7,145 nt of DNA from NCBI GenBank assembly GCA_027047745.1, contig JALTUB010000100.1:1-7145 (forward strand), in the 5' to 3' direction. Below are positions 1-4,786 of the stretch, piece by piece. The translations under genes and the position numbers were made by a program. The stretch comes from Sulfurimonas sp. Its GTDB lineage: Bacteria; Campylobacterota; Campylobacteria; Campylobacterales; Sulfurimonadaceae. Under the pieces are notes generated by a model. The model ran no database searches, had not been told where the DNA came from, and saw only the letters and a program-made list of their open reading frames with translations. Position 1 is the first letter of the stretch; the number at the start of each line of letters is the position of its first letter.

Positions 1-302
1 AGGTTTATGATGAGAAAGTTCCAAATTTAGTTCGTTCGGTTATAGGTGTTTTTGCTAGAAATTATAAATATTTTCATGAAAAAGATGGTAGTGGGTATAA
101 ATTTGTAGCACAAAAAATCATAGATATAGATAAGATAAATCCACAGATGGCATCTGGTCTTGCTGGAGCTTTTAAAATCTACAATAAAATGAACGAAGAG
201 AATAAAATCATGATGAAAAAAGAGTTAGAGTGTGTATTATCTACACAATCGCTATCTAAAAATTCTTTTGAGATTATTGATAAAATTCTAAAAAAAGATT
301 AG
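1..302 (+). CDS. pepN: Aminopeptidase N, C-terminal end (partial)
   Basis: The open frame begins at base 3, runs in from outside the window and ends at TAG 300-302, giving 99 visible residues. They match the C-terminal helical-repeat domain of M1-family aminopeptidase N. Recognisable conserved stretches are IGVFARNYKYFHEKDGSGY, IIDIDKINPQMASGLAGAF, and a terminal MMKKELECVL followed by a LS(K)xxxEIIxKxL ending, all of which parallel the E. coli PepN tail (GAFA, FHAEDGSGY, NPQVASRL, MRAALE). The family is a cytosolic zinc metallopeptidase that removes N-terminal residues from peptides. The HExxH zinc site lies upstream and cannot be checked here. No convincing U-tract terminator follows, so the 3' end of the transcript is not defined. 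The family call is firm; whether the whole gene is intact is unknown. Confidence 0.9.
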   Translation, partial: VYDEKVPNLVRSVIGVFARNYKYFHEKDGSGYKFVAQKIIDIDKINPQMASGLAGAFKIYNKMNEENKIMMKKELECVLSTQSLSKNSFEIIDKILKKD

Positions 303-364
303 TTTTTAGGTTTAATATTAGTTTAAAGTACCTATTTACTGTACATTTTGAAAAAAACATAGTG

Positions 365-396
365 TTTACTAAAATATAGCAAAGTTATGGTAAAAT
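365..396 (+). promoter_or_regulatory. Putative sigma-70 promoter of sqr
   Basis: A TAAAAT box at 391-396, preceded by TATGG, sits 32 bases upstream of the sqr start codon. It would start transcription near base 403 and leave a leader of about 25 bases containing the ribosome binding site (TGAGGA, about 415-420). A TTTACT at 365-370 is spaced 20 bases from the -10, longer than optimal. A weak or absent -35 is usual in Campylobacterota. The rest of 303-427 is A+T-rich and holds nothing else I can recognise. Confidence 0.45.
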
Positions 397-427
397 TTGC
401 ACAGATATTAATTATTGAGGAATAAAC

Positions 428-1897
428 ATGGCAAGATTAATTGTACTAGGTGGTGGTGTTGCAGGACATACAACAGCGACATTTGCGGCTAAATGGCTAG
501 GCTCAGAACATGAAGTTGTAGTTGTAACTCCAAATGCTAAGTGGAACTGGATTCCATCAAATATATGGGTTGGTGTTGGTCAAATGAGTAAGGAAGAAGT
601 TACTTTTGACTTAGCTCCAGTTTACGCTAAAGCAGGGATTACTTATAAACAAGCAAAAGCAGTATCTTTAAATCCAGAGGGAAATGAAGCTAGTGATAAA
701 GCATTTGTAAGTATAGAGTTTACTGAAGCTGGAAAAGAAGGGCAAACTGAGGACATAGAGTACGATTATATCGTTAATGCTACTGGTCCAAAACTAAACT
801 TTGGAGCAACTCCTGGTTTAGGTGAAGGTAGTAACTTAGGCGAAAATACTGTTTCTGTTTGTACAGCTGATCATGCTGTTCATGCATCTAAAAAACTTGA
901 AGAAGCTATCGAGAAGATGAAAGGTGGAACTCGCCAAAAATTCTTAATCGGTACAGGTCACGGTATGTGTACATGTCAAGGTGCTGCATTTGAGTATATG
1001 TTTAACATTGAGCATGAACTAAATAAAGCTGGTGTTCGTGATATGGCAGATATGAAATGGATCTCTAATGAATCTTTCTTAGGTGACTTTGGTATGGGTG
1101 GACTTCATATGAAAGTTGGTGGTTATGTTGTTAACTCTAAGTTATTTGCAGAATCACTTTTTTCAGAGCGAAATGTTCACTGGTTAATAGGTGCGCACAC
1201 AAATAAAGTAGAAGCTGGAAAAGTAGGTTATGAACTACTAGATGGTACTATGGGTGAAGAAGAGTTTGATTTTGCTATGCTTATCCCACCATTTGCTGGT
1301 GTTGGTTTAAAAGCTTTTGGAAAAGATGGTTCTGATATAACAGATACAATTTTCAATCCTGCTGGATTTATGAAAGTTGATGGACAATATACTCCAAAAC
1401 CTTATGCTGAGTGGAAAGCTAGTGACTGGCCAAGAACTTACCAAAATCCTATATATAAAAATATGTTTGCTGCTGGTATCGCTTTTGCACCACCACATAT
1501 CATCTCTAAACCGATGAAGTCTCCAAACGGAACTCCTATCAATCCAACTCCTCCAAGAACTGGTATGCCTTCAGGTATTATTGGTAAGGCTGTTGCACAT
1601 TCTGTTTGTGATTTGATACTTAAAGGTGAAAATGCTCATTTACATGAAGCGTCTATGGCTGAAATGGGTGCTGCTTGTGTTGCGTCTGCTGGTAAAGGTG
1701 TATTTAGTGGTACTGCCGCTGCCATGACAGTTTTCCCTGTTGTTCCAGATTTTGAAAAATATCCAGGAACTGGTCGTGATACTGATTATACATTTGGTGA
1801 GATTGGACTTGCTGGTCACTGGATTAAACATGTTCTTCACTATCTGTTTCTATACAAAGCAAAACTTAACCCAGGTTGGACTCTGATTCCAGAGTAA
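428..1897 (+). CDS. sqr: Sulfide:quinone oxidoreductase
   Basis: This is a flavoprotein that oxidises sulfide to sulfane sulfur or polysulfide and passes electrons to the membrane quinone pool; the family is a monotopic membrane enzyme. The N-terminus has the FAD dinucleotide-binding motif GGGVAG (residues 8-13), and a second adenine-nucleotide-fold motif, ATGPKL, lies at 118-123. The three family cysteines appear present: C145 (VCTADHA), C183 (MCTCQGAAFEY, with an additional C181) and C417 (AACVASAGKG). These positions match the redox cysteines of the Aquifex enzyme by motif context. PRTGMPSG (377-383) is the usual segment before the last cysteine. Aromatic-rich C-terminal helices (about 462-485) are suitable for membrane attachment. 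At 489 residues it is longer than many SQRs; I do not assign an SQR subtype. The ATG at 428 has TGAGGA 7 bases upstream and its own promoter. A small gene follows 38 bases downstream and is probably co-transcribed. Confidence 0.92.
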   Translation: MARLIVLGGGVAGHTTATFAAKWLGSEHEVVVVTPNAKWNWIPSNIWVGVGQMSKEEVTFDLAPVYAKAGITYKQAKAVSLNPEGNEASDKAFVSIEFTEAGKEGQTEDIEYDYIVNATGPKLNFGATPGLGEGSNLGENTVSVCTADHAVHASKKLEEAIEKMKGGTRQKFLIGTGHGMCTCQGAAFEYMFNIEHELNKAGVRDMADMKWISNESFLGDFGMGGLHMKVGGYVVNSKLFAESLFSERNVHWLIGAHTNKVEAGKVGYELLDGTMGEEEFDFAMLIPPFAGVGLKAFGKDGSDITDTIFNPAGFMKVDGQYTPKPYAEWKASDWPRTYQNPIYKNMFAAGIAFAPPHIISKPMKSPNGTPINPTPPRTGMPSGIIGKAVAHSVCDLILKGENAHLHEASMAEMGAACVASAGKGVFSGTAAAMTVFPVVPDFEKYPGTGRDTDYTFGEIGLAGHWIKHVLHYLFLYKAKLNPGWTLIPE

Positions 1898-1935
1898 AAC
1901 TGTATATATTAAAAAGTAAAAAAAGGAAAAACAAC

Positions 1936-2094
1936 ATGAAACAAGAAGAAAAAAACTTTGAAGATGAGCAGTTTGCTCTAACAATGATTCCAGGAAAGTT
2001 CGCAAAGTCAATGAGAACTTGTCTTATATGGCAAGCATTTAGGTTTGCAGTTTTAAATATTAAAATGATAATAGTGGTTCAAAAAAGTCACTAA
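1936..2094 (+). CDS. Small uncharacterised protein downstream of sqr (52 aa)
   Basis: I do not know a function for this protein. The ATG at 1936 is preferred because AAAAGGAAA lies just upstream; an in-frame ATG at 1876 falls inside sqr and would add a lysine-rich tail read from intergenic sequence. The 52-residue product has an acidic, charged N-terminus (about residues 1-12), a central IPGKFAKSMRT segment, and then a hydrophobic stretch with spaced basic residues (about 29-48, CLIWQAFRF then IKMIIVV). That could be an amphipathic helix lying on the membrane or a single short membrane segment. It sits 38 bases behind sqr, ahead of a strong hairpin, which suggests one sqr transcript ending here. 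A role beside SQR at the membrane is only an inference from position. Coding character and spacing make a real gene likely. Confidence 0.65.
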   Translation: MKQEEKNFEDEQFALTMIPGKFAKSMRTCLIWQAFRFAVLNIKMIIVVQKSH

Positions 2095-2099
2095 GCTTT

Positions 2100-2126
2100 T
2101 GAGTTTTGGAGTAAATCCAAAACTCA
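2100..2126 (+). terminator. Perfect 11-bp hairpin, possible sqr operon terminator
   Basis: TGAGTTTTGGA (2100-2110) pairs perfectly with TCCAAAACTCA (2116-2126) around a GTAAA loop. It lies 5 bases after the stop of the small gene and ends 18 bases before the next start codon. No U-run follows the stem (CCTCCCTT instead), so it is not a textbook intrinsic terminator. It could instead stabilise the upstream mRNA 3' end or act on the leader of the next gene. Confidence 0.5.
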
Positions 2127-2144
2127 CCTCCCTTAAACAAAAAT

Positions 2145-2954
2145 ATGATAAAAAAAATAATAAAATACCCAACCCCATTAAGTATAGAATATGGCACAGA
2201 TGTTAGAGTCTTTGATGAGAAACTATTTTCTTTGATAGATGATCTTAAAGATACTATAAAAGAAAATAATTTAGATGCTCTTAGTGCCTATCAAATAGAA
2301 AGTTATTTTAATGTTCTTGTTTTTAAAGATGAAAATGATGAACTTGTAGAGATGATTAATCCTGTTCAAATCGGTCACAGTGGTGAATCTGTTGAAGATG
2401 AAAAAACATCATACTACGGTGATGTAAGTGCAAAAATAAAAAGATTTGAAAATATTAGTATAGTTTATCAAGATAGAAATGGAGATGATAAATCCATGAA
2501 GTTTAGTGGCAAACTTGCTAGAACTCTGCAAAGAAAACTTGACTATCTCTTTGGTGCTACATTTATCGGTAGAATGGATGAAAAACAAAAAAATAATTTC
2601 CAAACAAAGTTAGAATTTGGTTTAGATGTTGGTATTGATGATTATTGTCCAACAACATTTAAGAGAGATAAAGTCTTAAAAGTTATAAATATCTTAATGC
2701 TGATTATGCTTGTACCACTTCTAGGCTCTCTATTTGTTAGTGATAAAGATATCTTACATGAAATTTGGCAGTATCAACTTTATGCTTCATTTGCAGTTTT
2801 AACAATGCAAGTTTTTTACTTTTTTTATGCACAATATGAGGCTAAACAATACAAATCTTGTACGAGTTGCTCTATTGGAAATATCATCGGAACTACTGCT
2901 ATCTCTTTTGTTAGACTCTCTGTTGTTATGATTGCTTCTTATTTTGTAATCTGA
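2145..2954 (+). CDS. Membrane protein with degenerate peptide-deformylase-like domain
   Basis: Residues 1-150 follow the peptide deformylase (PDF) layout: IIKYPTPLSIEYG at the start, FDEKLFSLIDDLKDTI, a VLVF strand, INPVQIGHSGE, ISIVYQDRNGDDKSMKFSG, and LARTLQRKLDYLFGATFIGRM at the end. The PDF active-site motifs are all altered. GxGLAAxQ has become NLDALSAYQ (42-50), EGCLS has become EKTSY (86-90, no cysteine), and QHExDHLxG has become QRKLDYLFG (129-137), losing both metal-binding histidines and the catalytic glutamate. It should therefore not deformylate. Residues 178-198, 211-229 and 245-269 look like three membrane segments. CTSC (239-242) lies in a short loop before the last one, and a further cysteine is C168. 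No clear Shine-Dalgarno precedes the ATG. It overlaps the next gene by one base (TGATG). Function is unknown; a binding or scaffolding role is inference. Confidence 0.75.
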   Translation: MIKKIIKYPTPLSIEYGTDVRVFDEKLFSLIDDLKDTIKENNLDALSAYQIESYFNVLVFKDENDELVEMINPVQIGHSGESVEDEKTSYYGDVSAKIKRFENISIVYQDRNGDDKSMKFSGKLARTLQRKLDYLFGATFIGRMDEKQKNNFQTKLEFGLDVGIDDYCPTTFKRDKVLKVINILMLIMLVPLLGSLFVSDKDILHEIWQYQLYASFAVLTMQVFYFFYAQYEAKQYKSCTSCSIGNIIGTTAISFVRLSVVMIASYFVI

Positions 2955-3199
2955 TGTCTTATTTTGTGTACATAGTACAATGCAGTGATAATACTTTATA
3001 TACAGGCATAGCGACAGATGTACAAAGAAGAGTAGAAGAGCATAATAGTTCTGCTAAGGGTGCAAAATATACTAAAACTAGACGACCTGTAAAACTAATG
3101 TACAGCGAAGAGTTAGATGATAGAAGCCAAGCTACAAAACGAGAAATAGCTATAAAAAAGCTCTCAAGAGAAAAAAAATTGGAACTAATAAATGCCTAA
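2954..3199 (+). CDS. Small GIY-YIG nuclease-family protein
   Basis: The product is 81 residues, about the length of the UPF0213/YhbQ-type stand-alone GIY-YIG proteins. The two signature strands are YIVQC (6-10, in the place of GIY) and LYTGI (15-19, in the place of YIG). The family arginines follow in VQRRVEEHN (23-31), and the conserved GAKYTKTRRPVKLMYSE segment is at about 36-52. A glutamate in ATKREIAIKKLSREKK (60-75) fits the metal-binding glutamate of the fold. Known members are implicated in DNA cleavage or repair-related processing, but this subfamily is poorly characterised. The ATG shares its first base with the stop codon of the upstream gene and has no separate ribosome binding site, so translation is probably coupled. 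It overlaps the next gene by 8 bases. Confidence 0.88.
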   Translation: MSYFVYIVQCSDNTLYTGIATDVQRRVEEHNSSAKGAKYTKTRRPVKLMYSEELDDRSQATKREIAIKKLSREKKLELINA

Positions 3200-3641
3200 A
3201 ATATTTGTAGATGCAGATGCTTTTCCTAATCTTTTAAAACCTATCTTATTTCGTTCTATACAGAGGTTAAACATAAATACTTTTGTAGTTTCAAATAAAA
3301 AAGTAAGCATAGGAAAATCAGACAATATTAACTACATAATAGTTGAAGCTGGAGCAGATGAAGCAGACCATAAGATAGTTGAAATGTTAGAAGAGGGTGA
3401 TTTGGTTATAACTGCTGATATACCATTAGCTGATAGAGTTATAAGTAAAGACGCTCATGCCATAGACCATAGAGGTGAACTCTACAGTGTTGATAACATC
3501 AAGCAGTATCTTGCGATGAGAAATCTTATGGATAAGATAAGAGAGAGTGGAGAGACAACCAAAGGACCTAAACCTTTTGGAGCAAAAGATGCCCATCAGT
3601 TTGCAAATCAGTTAAATAGTTTTTTAAGTAAATATTTTTAA
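3192..3641 (+). CDS. YaiI/YqxD family protein (UPF0178, DUF188)
   Basis: The 149 residues line up over their full length with E. coli YaiI, a PIN-like-fold family of unknown biochemical function. Diagnostic segments are the N-terminal VDADAFPNLLK (6-16), EAGADEADHKIV (52-63), DLVITADIPLADRVI (70-84), HRGELYS (93-99) and the MRNLMDKIRESG motif (108-119). The acidic residues of VDAD and ITAD are the likely metal-binding set, by analogy with PIN-like proteins. Most relatives have DADACP at the start, whereas here the cysteine is a phenylalanine. The start overlaps the GIY-YIG stop by 8 bases (ATGCCTAA), with TTGGAA upstream as a weak ribosome binding site. The gene is therefore the third member of an overlapping cassette. 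Confidence 0.9.
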   Translation: MPKIFVDADAFPNLLKPILFRSIQRLNINTFVVSNKKVSIGKSDNINYIIVEAGADEADHKIVEMLEEGDLVITADIPLADRVISKDAHAIDHRGELYSVDNIKQYLAMRNLMDKIRESGETTKGPKPFGAKDAHQFANQLNSFLSKYF

Positions 3642-3648
3642 AAAATAC

Positions 3649-3654
3649 TATAAT
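3649..3654 (+). promoter_or_regulatory. Consensus -10 box (TATAAT) for the S4-domain gene
   Basis: A perfect TATAAT follows the YaiI-family stop codon by 7 bases and lies 26 bases before the next ATG, which would give a leader of roughly 20 bases. No good -35 is visible; the sequence 15-30 bases upstream is a T-rich run, as is common in Campylobacterota. A+T-rich DNA makes chance matches likely. Confidence 0.4.
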
Positions 3655-3680
3655 TAGAAATTACAAAATATTGGATATAA

Positions 3681-3887
3681 ATGAAATTTGAATTAAAAGA
3701 AGATTATATAGAACTTTTTAAACTATTAAAAGTTCTTGACCTAGTAGATAGTGGTGCGCAAGCTAAGATGATAGTAGCTGATGGTTATGTTAAACGCAAC
3801 GGTGAAACAGAACTTAGAAAACGAGCAAAAATAATCTCAGGAGATATTATAACTGTTGGTGATGATGTTACTATAGAGGTTGTATAA
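3681..3887 (+). CDS. YbcJ-like S4-domain RNA-binding protein
   Basis: The 68-residue product is almost entirely one S4 domain of the YbcJ type. YIELFKLLKVLDLVDSGAQAK (9-29) matches the YIELxxLLKxxGLVxSGGQAK core, and VADGYVKRNGETELRKRAKI (32-51) matches the second half, with the basic KRNGE and RKRAK surfaces expected to contact RNA. ISGDIITVGDD closes the domain. Such proteins are small cytosolic RNA binders, probably ribosome-associated or tRNA-associated, with no enzymatic part. The ATG at 3681 is preceded by a weak TTGGATA. A separate -10 box suggests it is transcribed independently of the overlapping cassette upstream. It is the last clearly core gene before the disturbed region. Confidence 0.88.
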   Translation: MKFELKEDYIELFKLLKVLDLVDSGAQAKMIVADGYVKRNGETELRKRAKIISGDIITVGDDVTIEVV

Positions 3888-3989
3888 ACGCATTGATGAA
3901 CTTGATGTAGAGGATGTTATAAAAGTGGATTTGAATTTTGGTCAAATGATTATTTTAAACTATTAGCAGATAAAGTAATTTTTGAATAA
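3886..3989 (+). pseudogene. Short frameshifted coding remnant
   Basis: Immediately after the S4-domain stop, one frame reads KRIDELDVEDVIK. A +2 shift around 3924 then gives SGFEFWSNDYFKLLADKVIFE before TAA 3987-3989. Both pieces have protein-like composition, and neither has a start codon or ribosome binding site. The LxxWSNDYFxxL pattern is reminiscent of the C-terminal end of AbiEii-type nucleotidyltransferase toxins, but the match is from memory of a short motif and weak. It is best viewed as the tail of a deleted gene, possibly brought in with the accessory DNA to the right. Nothing recognisable is seen in 3990-4028. Confidence 0.3.
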
Positions 3990-4028
3990 ATGTTTTAGAT
4001 ACTAAGATGAAAATTTAGAGAACATAGC

Positions 4029-4340
4029 CTACAATCCTAACTCACTCATGCATGCCACACAATACTTGGATTCTGGCATAAGCTTTAAGCGTTCTATGTG
4101 TATATCCTCTTCACACTCTTGACAGACTCCATACTCTTTGTTGTCAATATTTATATAAGCAACTTTGAGTTTGTTTAATCTTATTTTAGCAACTTCATAT
4201 CTTTGGATGTTAATGTTTTGATCTTGTTTGAGCATTTTATGATCGATACTATCAAGTGAACAATCTTTTTTGATTGGTTTAAGCCCAGCCTCAATATTTG
4301 CTATTTCCGCTATAAGCATTTGTAGCTCTTTTTTAATCAA
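4029..4340 (-). CDS. DksA/TraR-type C4 zinc-finger protein
   Basis: The 103-residue product ends in a four-cysteine zinc finger, YGVCQEC (C73, C76) with YCVAC (C94, C97), separated by IHIERLKLMPES, the hallmark of the DksA/TraR family. Residues 1-65 are charged and helical and would form the coiled-coil arm that enters the RNA polymerase secondary channel in characterised members. KPIKKDCSLDSID (21-33) is typical of the short members found in Campylobacterota. The gene is much shorter than E. coli DksA (151 residues). The start given is TTG at 4340, kept because IKKELQ matches the usual beginning of the family; AAGG abuts it. An ATG at 4319 with AAAAGAG upstream is a good alternative giving 96 residues. 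A weak 5-bp hairpin (AGCCT/AGGCT, 4359-4375) lies upstream. It is transcribed against its neighbours and borders the scarred region. Confidence 0.8.
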   Translation of the reverse strand: MIKKELQMLIAEIANIEAGLKPIKKDCSLDSIDHKMLKQDQNINIQRYEVAKIRLNKLKVAYINIDNKEYGVCQECEEDIHIERLKLMPESKYCVACMSELGL

Positions 4341-4429
4341 CCTTAAATCTTCTTATATAGCCTTATATATAGGCTTCTGAGAGCTTATCTTATTTTTTAC
4401 TATTTTCAATATTTTTCAGTTTTATGCCG

Positions 4430-4463
4430 TTTTACAACAAATTGTTGTAAAATTTTGTTGTAA
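4430..4463. promoter_or_regulatory. Operator-like palindrome with third half-site
   Basis: TTTTACAACAA and TTGTTGTAAAA form a 23-bp palindrome (4430-4452) that is perfect around one central A. TTGTTGTAA, the same half-site, recurs at 4455-4463, 13 bases downstream of its copy at 4442-4450. The palindrome overlaps the -35 of the promoter described next, the usual position for a dimeric repressor. The cognate regulator is not identifiable in the window. It could also affect the divergent zinc-finger gene starting at 4340. Confidence 0.5.
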
Positions 4464-4469
4464 TAAAAT
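4442..4469 (+). promoter_or_regulatory. Promoter TTGTTG-N16-TAAAAT
   Basis: TTGTTG (4442-4447) and TAAAAT (4464-4469) are spaced 16 bases apart and point into a short open frame at 4491 with a good ribosome binding site (AGAGG, 4480-4484). Because that frame is broken, the promoter may now read through towards hsdM at 4787. The overlap with the palindrome suggests repression. Confidence 0.4.
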
Positions 4470-4490
4470 TGATAGGTTTAGAGGTTTAAT

Positions 4491-4553
4491 ATGGGTCTTA
4501 GAAAAATTATAGCAAAAAAGTATAATGGCATTTATGAATATTTCTCCATCTAA
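4491..4553 (+). pseudogene. Truncated gene start, possibly an integrase N-terminus
   Basis: A well-formed start (AGAGG, 6 bases, ATG) opens a frame of only 20 codons, MGLRKIIAKKYNGIYEYFSI, before TAA 4551-4553. The K(K)YNGIYEY pattern resembles the first strand of the arm-type DNA-binding domain at the N-terminus of tyrosine recombinases in related bacteria. That identification rests on a very short match and is tentative. A second frame beginning at ATG 4534 continues for 34 codons to TAA 4636-4638 with no family I recognise. I interpret the segment as the 5' end of a gene whose body was deleted, leaving its promoter and operator behind. Confidence 0.35.
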
Positions 4554-4610
4554 CTTTATTAAGGCAGGATTTACAAAAGAAGGTGGAAAACTCAAGAAGA
4601 TTGGAGTTAG

Positions 4611-4767
4611 TACAAAAAGTATGAAACATATAAGTTAAAACCTTTTGATGTACTTGTAAGCACAAAGGGAACAAGAAGTTTCTGAACCAATATTAGGACA
4701 ACTTGTTGCAGGTGCAACTATGCCACAGATAGCTACTAATGAGATAAATAAAATAAATACACAATAA
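4611..4767 (+). pseudogene. Remnant of a type I specificity subunit (HsdS-like)
   Basis: Two adjacent frames together read like the end of an HsdS target-recognition domain. YKLKPFDVLVSTKGT (4629-4673) matches the YxLKxGDVLVSxKGT signature, and after a frame change near 4660-4684, LGQLVAGATMPQIATNEINKI (about 4693-4755) matches the later LVxGxTxPQIxxxxIxxI signature. The first frame stops at 4683-4685 and the second at 4765-4767. The stretch normally lying between the signatures is missing, so both a deletion and a frameshift are implied. It lies 19 bases upstream of hsdM, in the order S-M. A functional hsdS, if there is one, must lie outside the window. The family call is moderate because the match is short. 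Confidence 0.5.
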
Positions 4768-4786
4768 CTTTTTAGGAAAACAATAA

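Noticed and set aside
1307..1498. Minus-strand open frame of 63 codons inside sqr
   Set aside because: It is fully antisense to a strong gene, has no ribosome binding site or family signature, and its composition is that of a reversed coding frame.
1640..1840. Minus-strand open frame of 66 codons inside sqr
   Set aside because: It is antisense to the conserved SQR C-terminal region and its Ser/Thr-rich content is typical of a shadow frame.
1876..1935. Upstream ATG extending the small protein behind sqr to 72 residues
   Set aside because: This start lies inside sqr and adds a lysine-rich tail from intergenic sequence; the ATG at 1936 has a proper AAGGA-type ribosome binding site.
2409..2603. 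Minus-strand open frame of 64 codons inside the deformylase-like gene
   Set aside because: It is antisense to a long coding frame and shows no recognisable domain or translation start signal.
2145..2954. Annotation as an active peptide deformylase
   Set aside because: All metal and catalytic residues of the three PDF motifs are replaced, so the enzymatic name would mislead.
3711..3735. GAACTTTT/AAAAGTTC inverted repeat early in the S4-domain gene
   Set aside because: The arms are A+T-rich, separated by 9 bases, and encode conserved S4 residues, so coding constraint and chance explain it.
4359..4375. AGCCT-TATATAT-AGGCT small inverted repeat
   Set aside because: Five-base arms in a TA-rich stretch are too weak to call a terminator or operator on their own.
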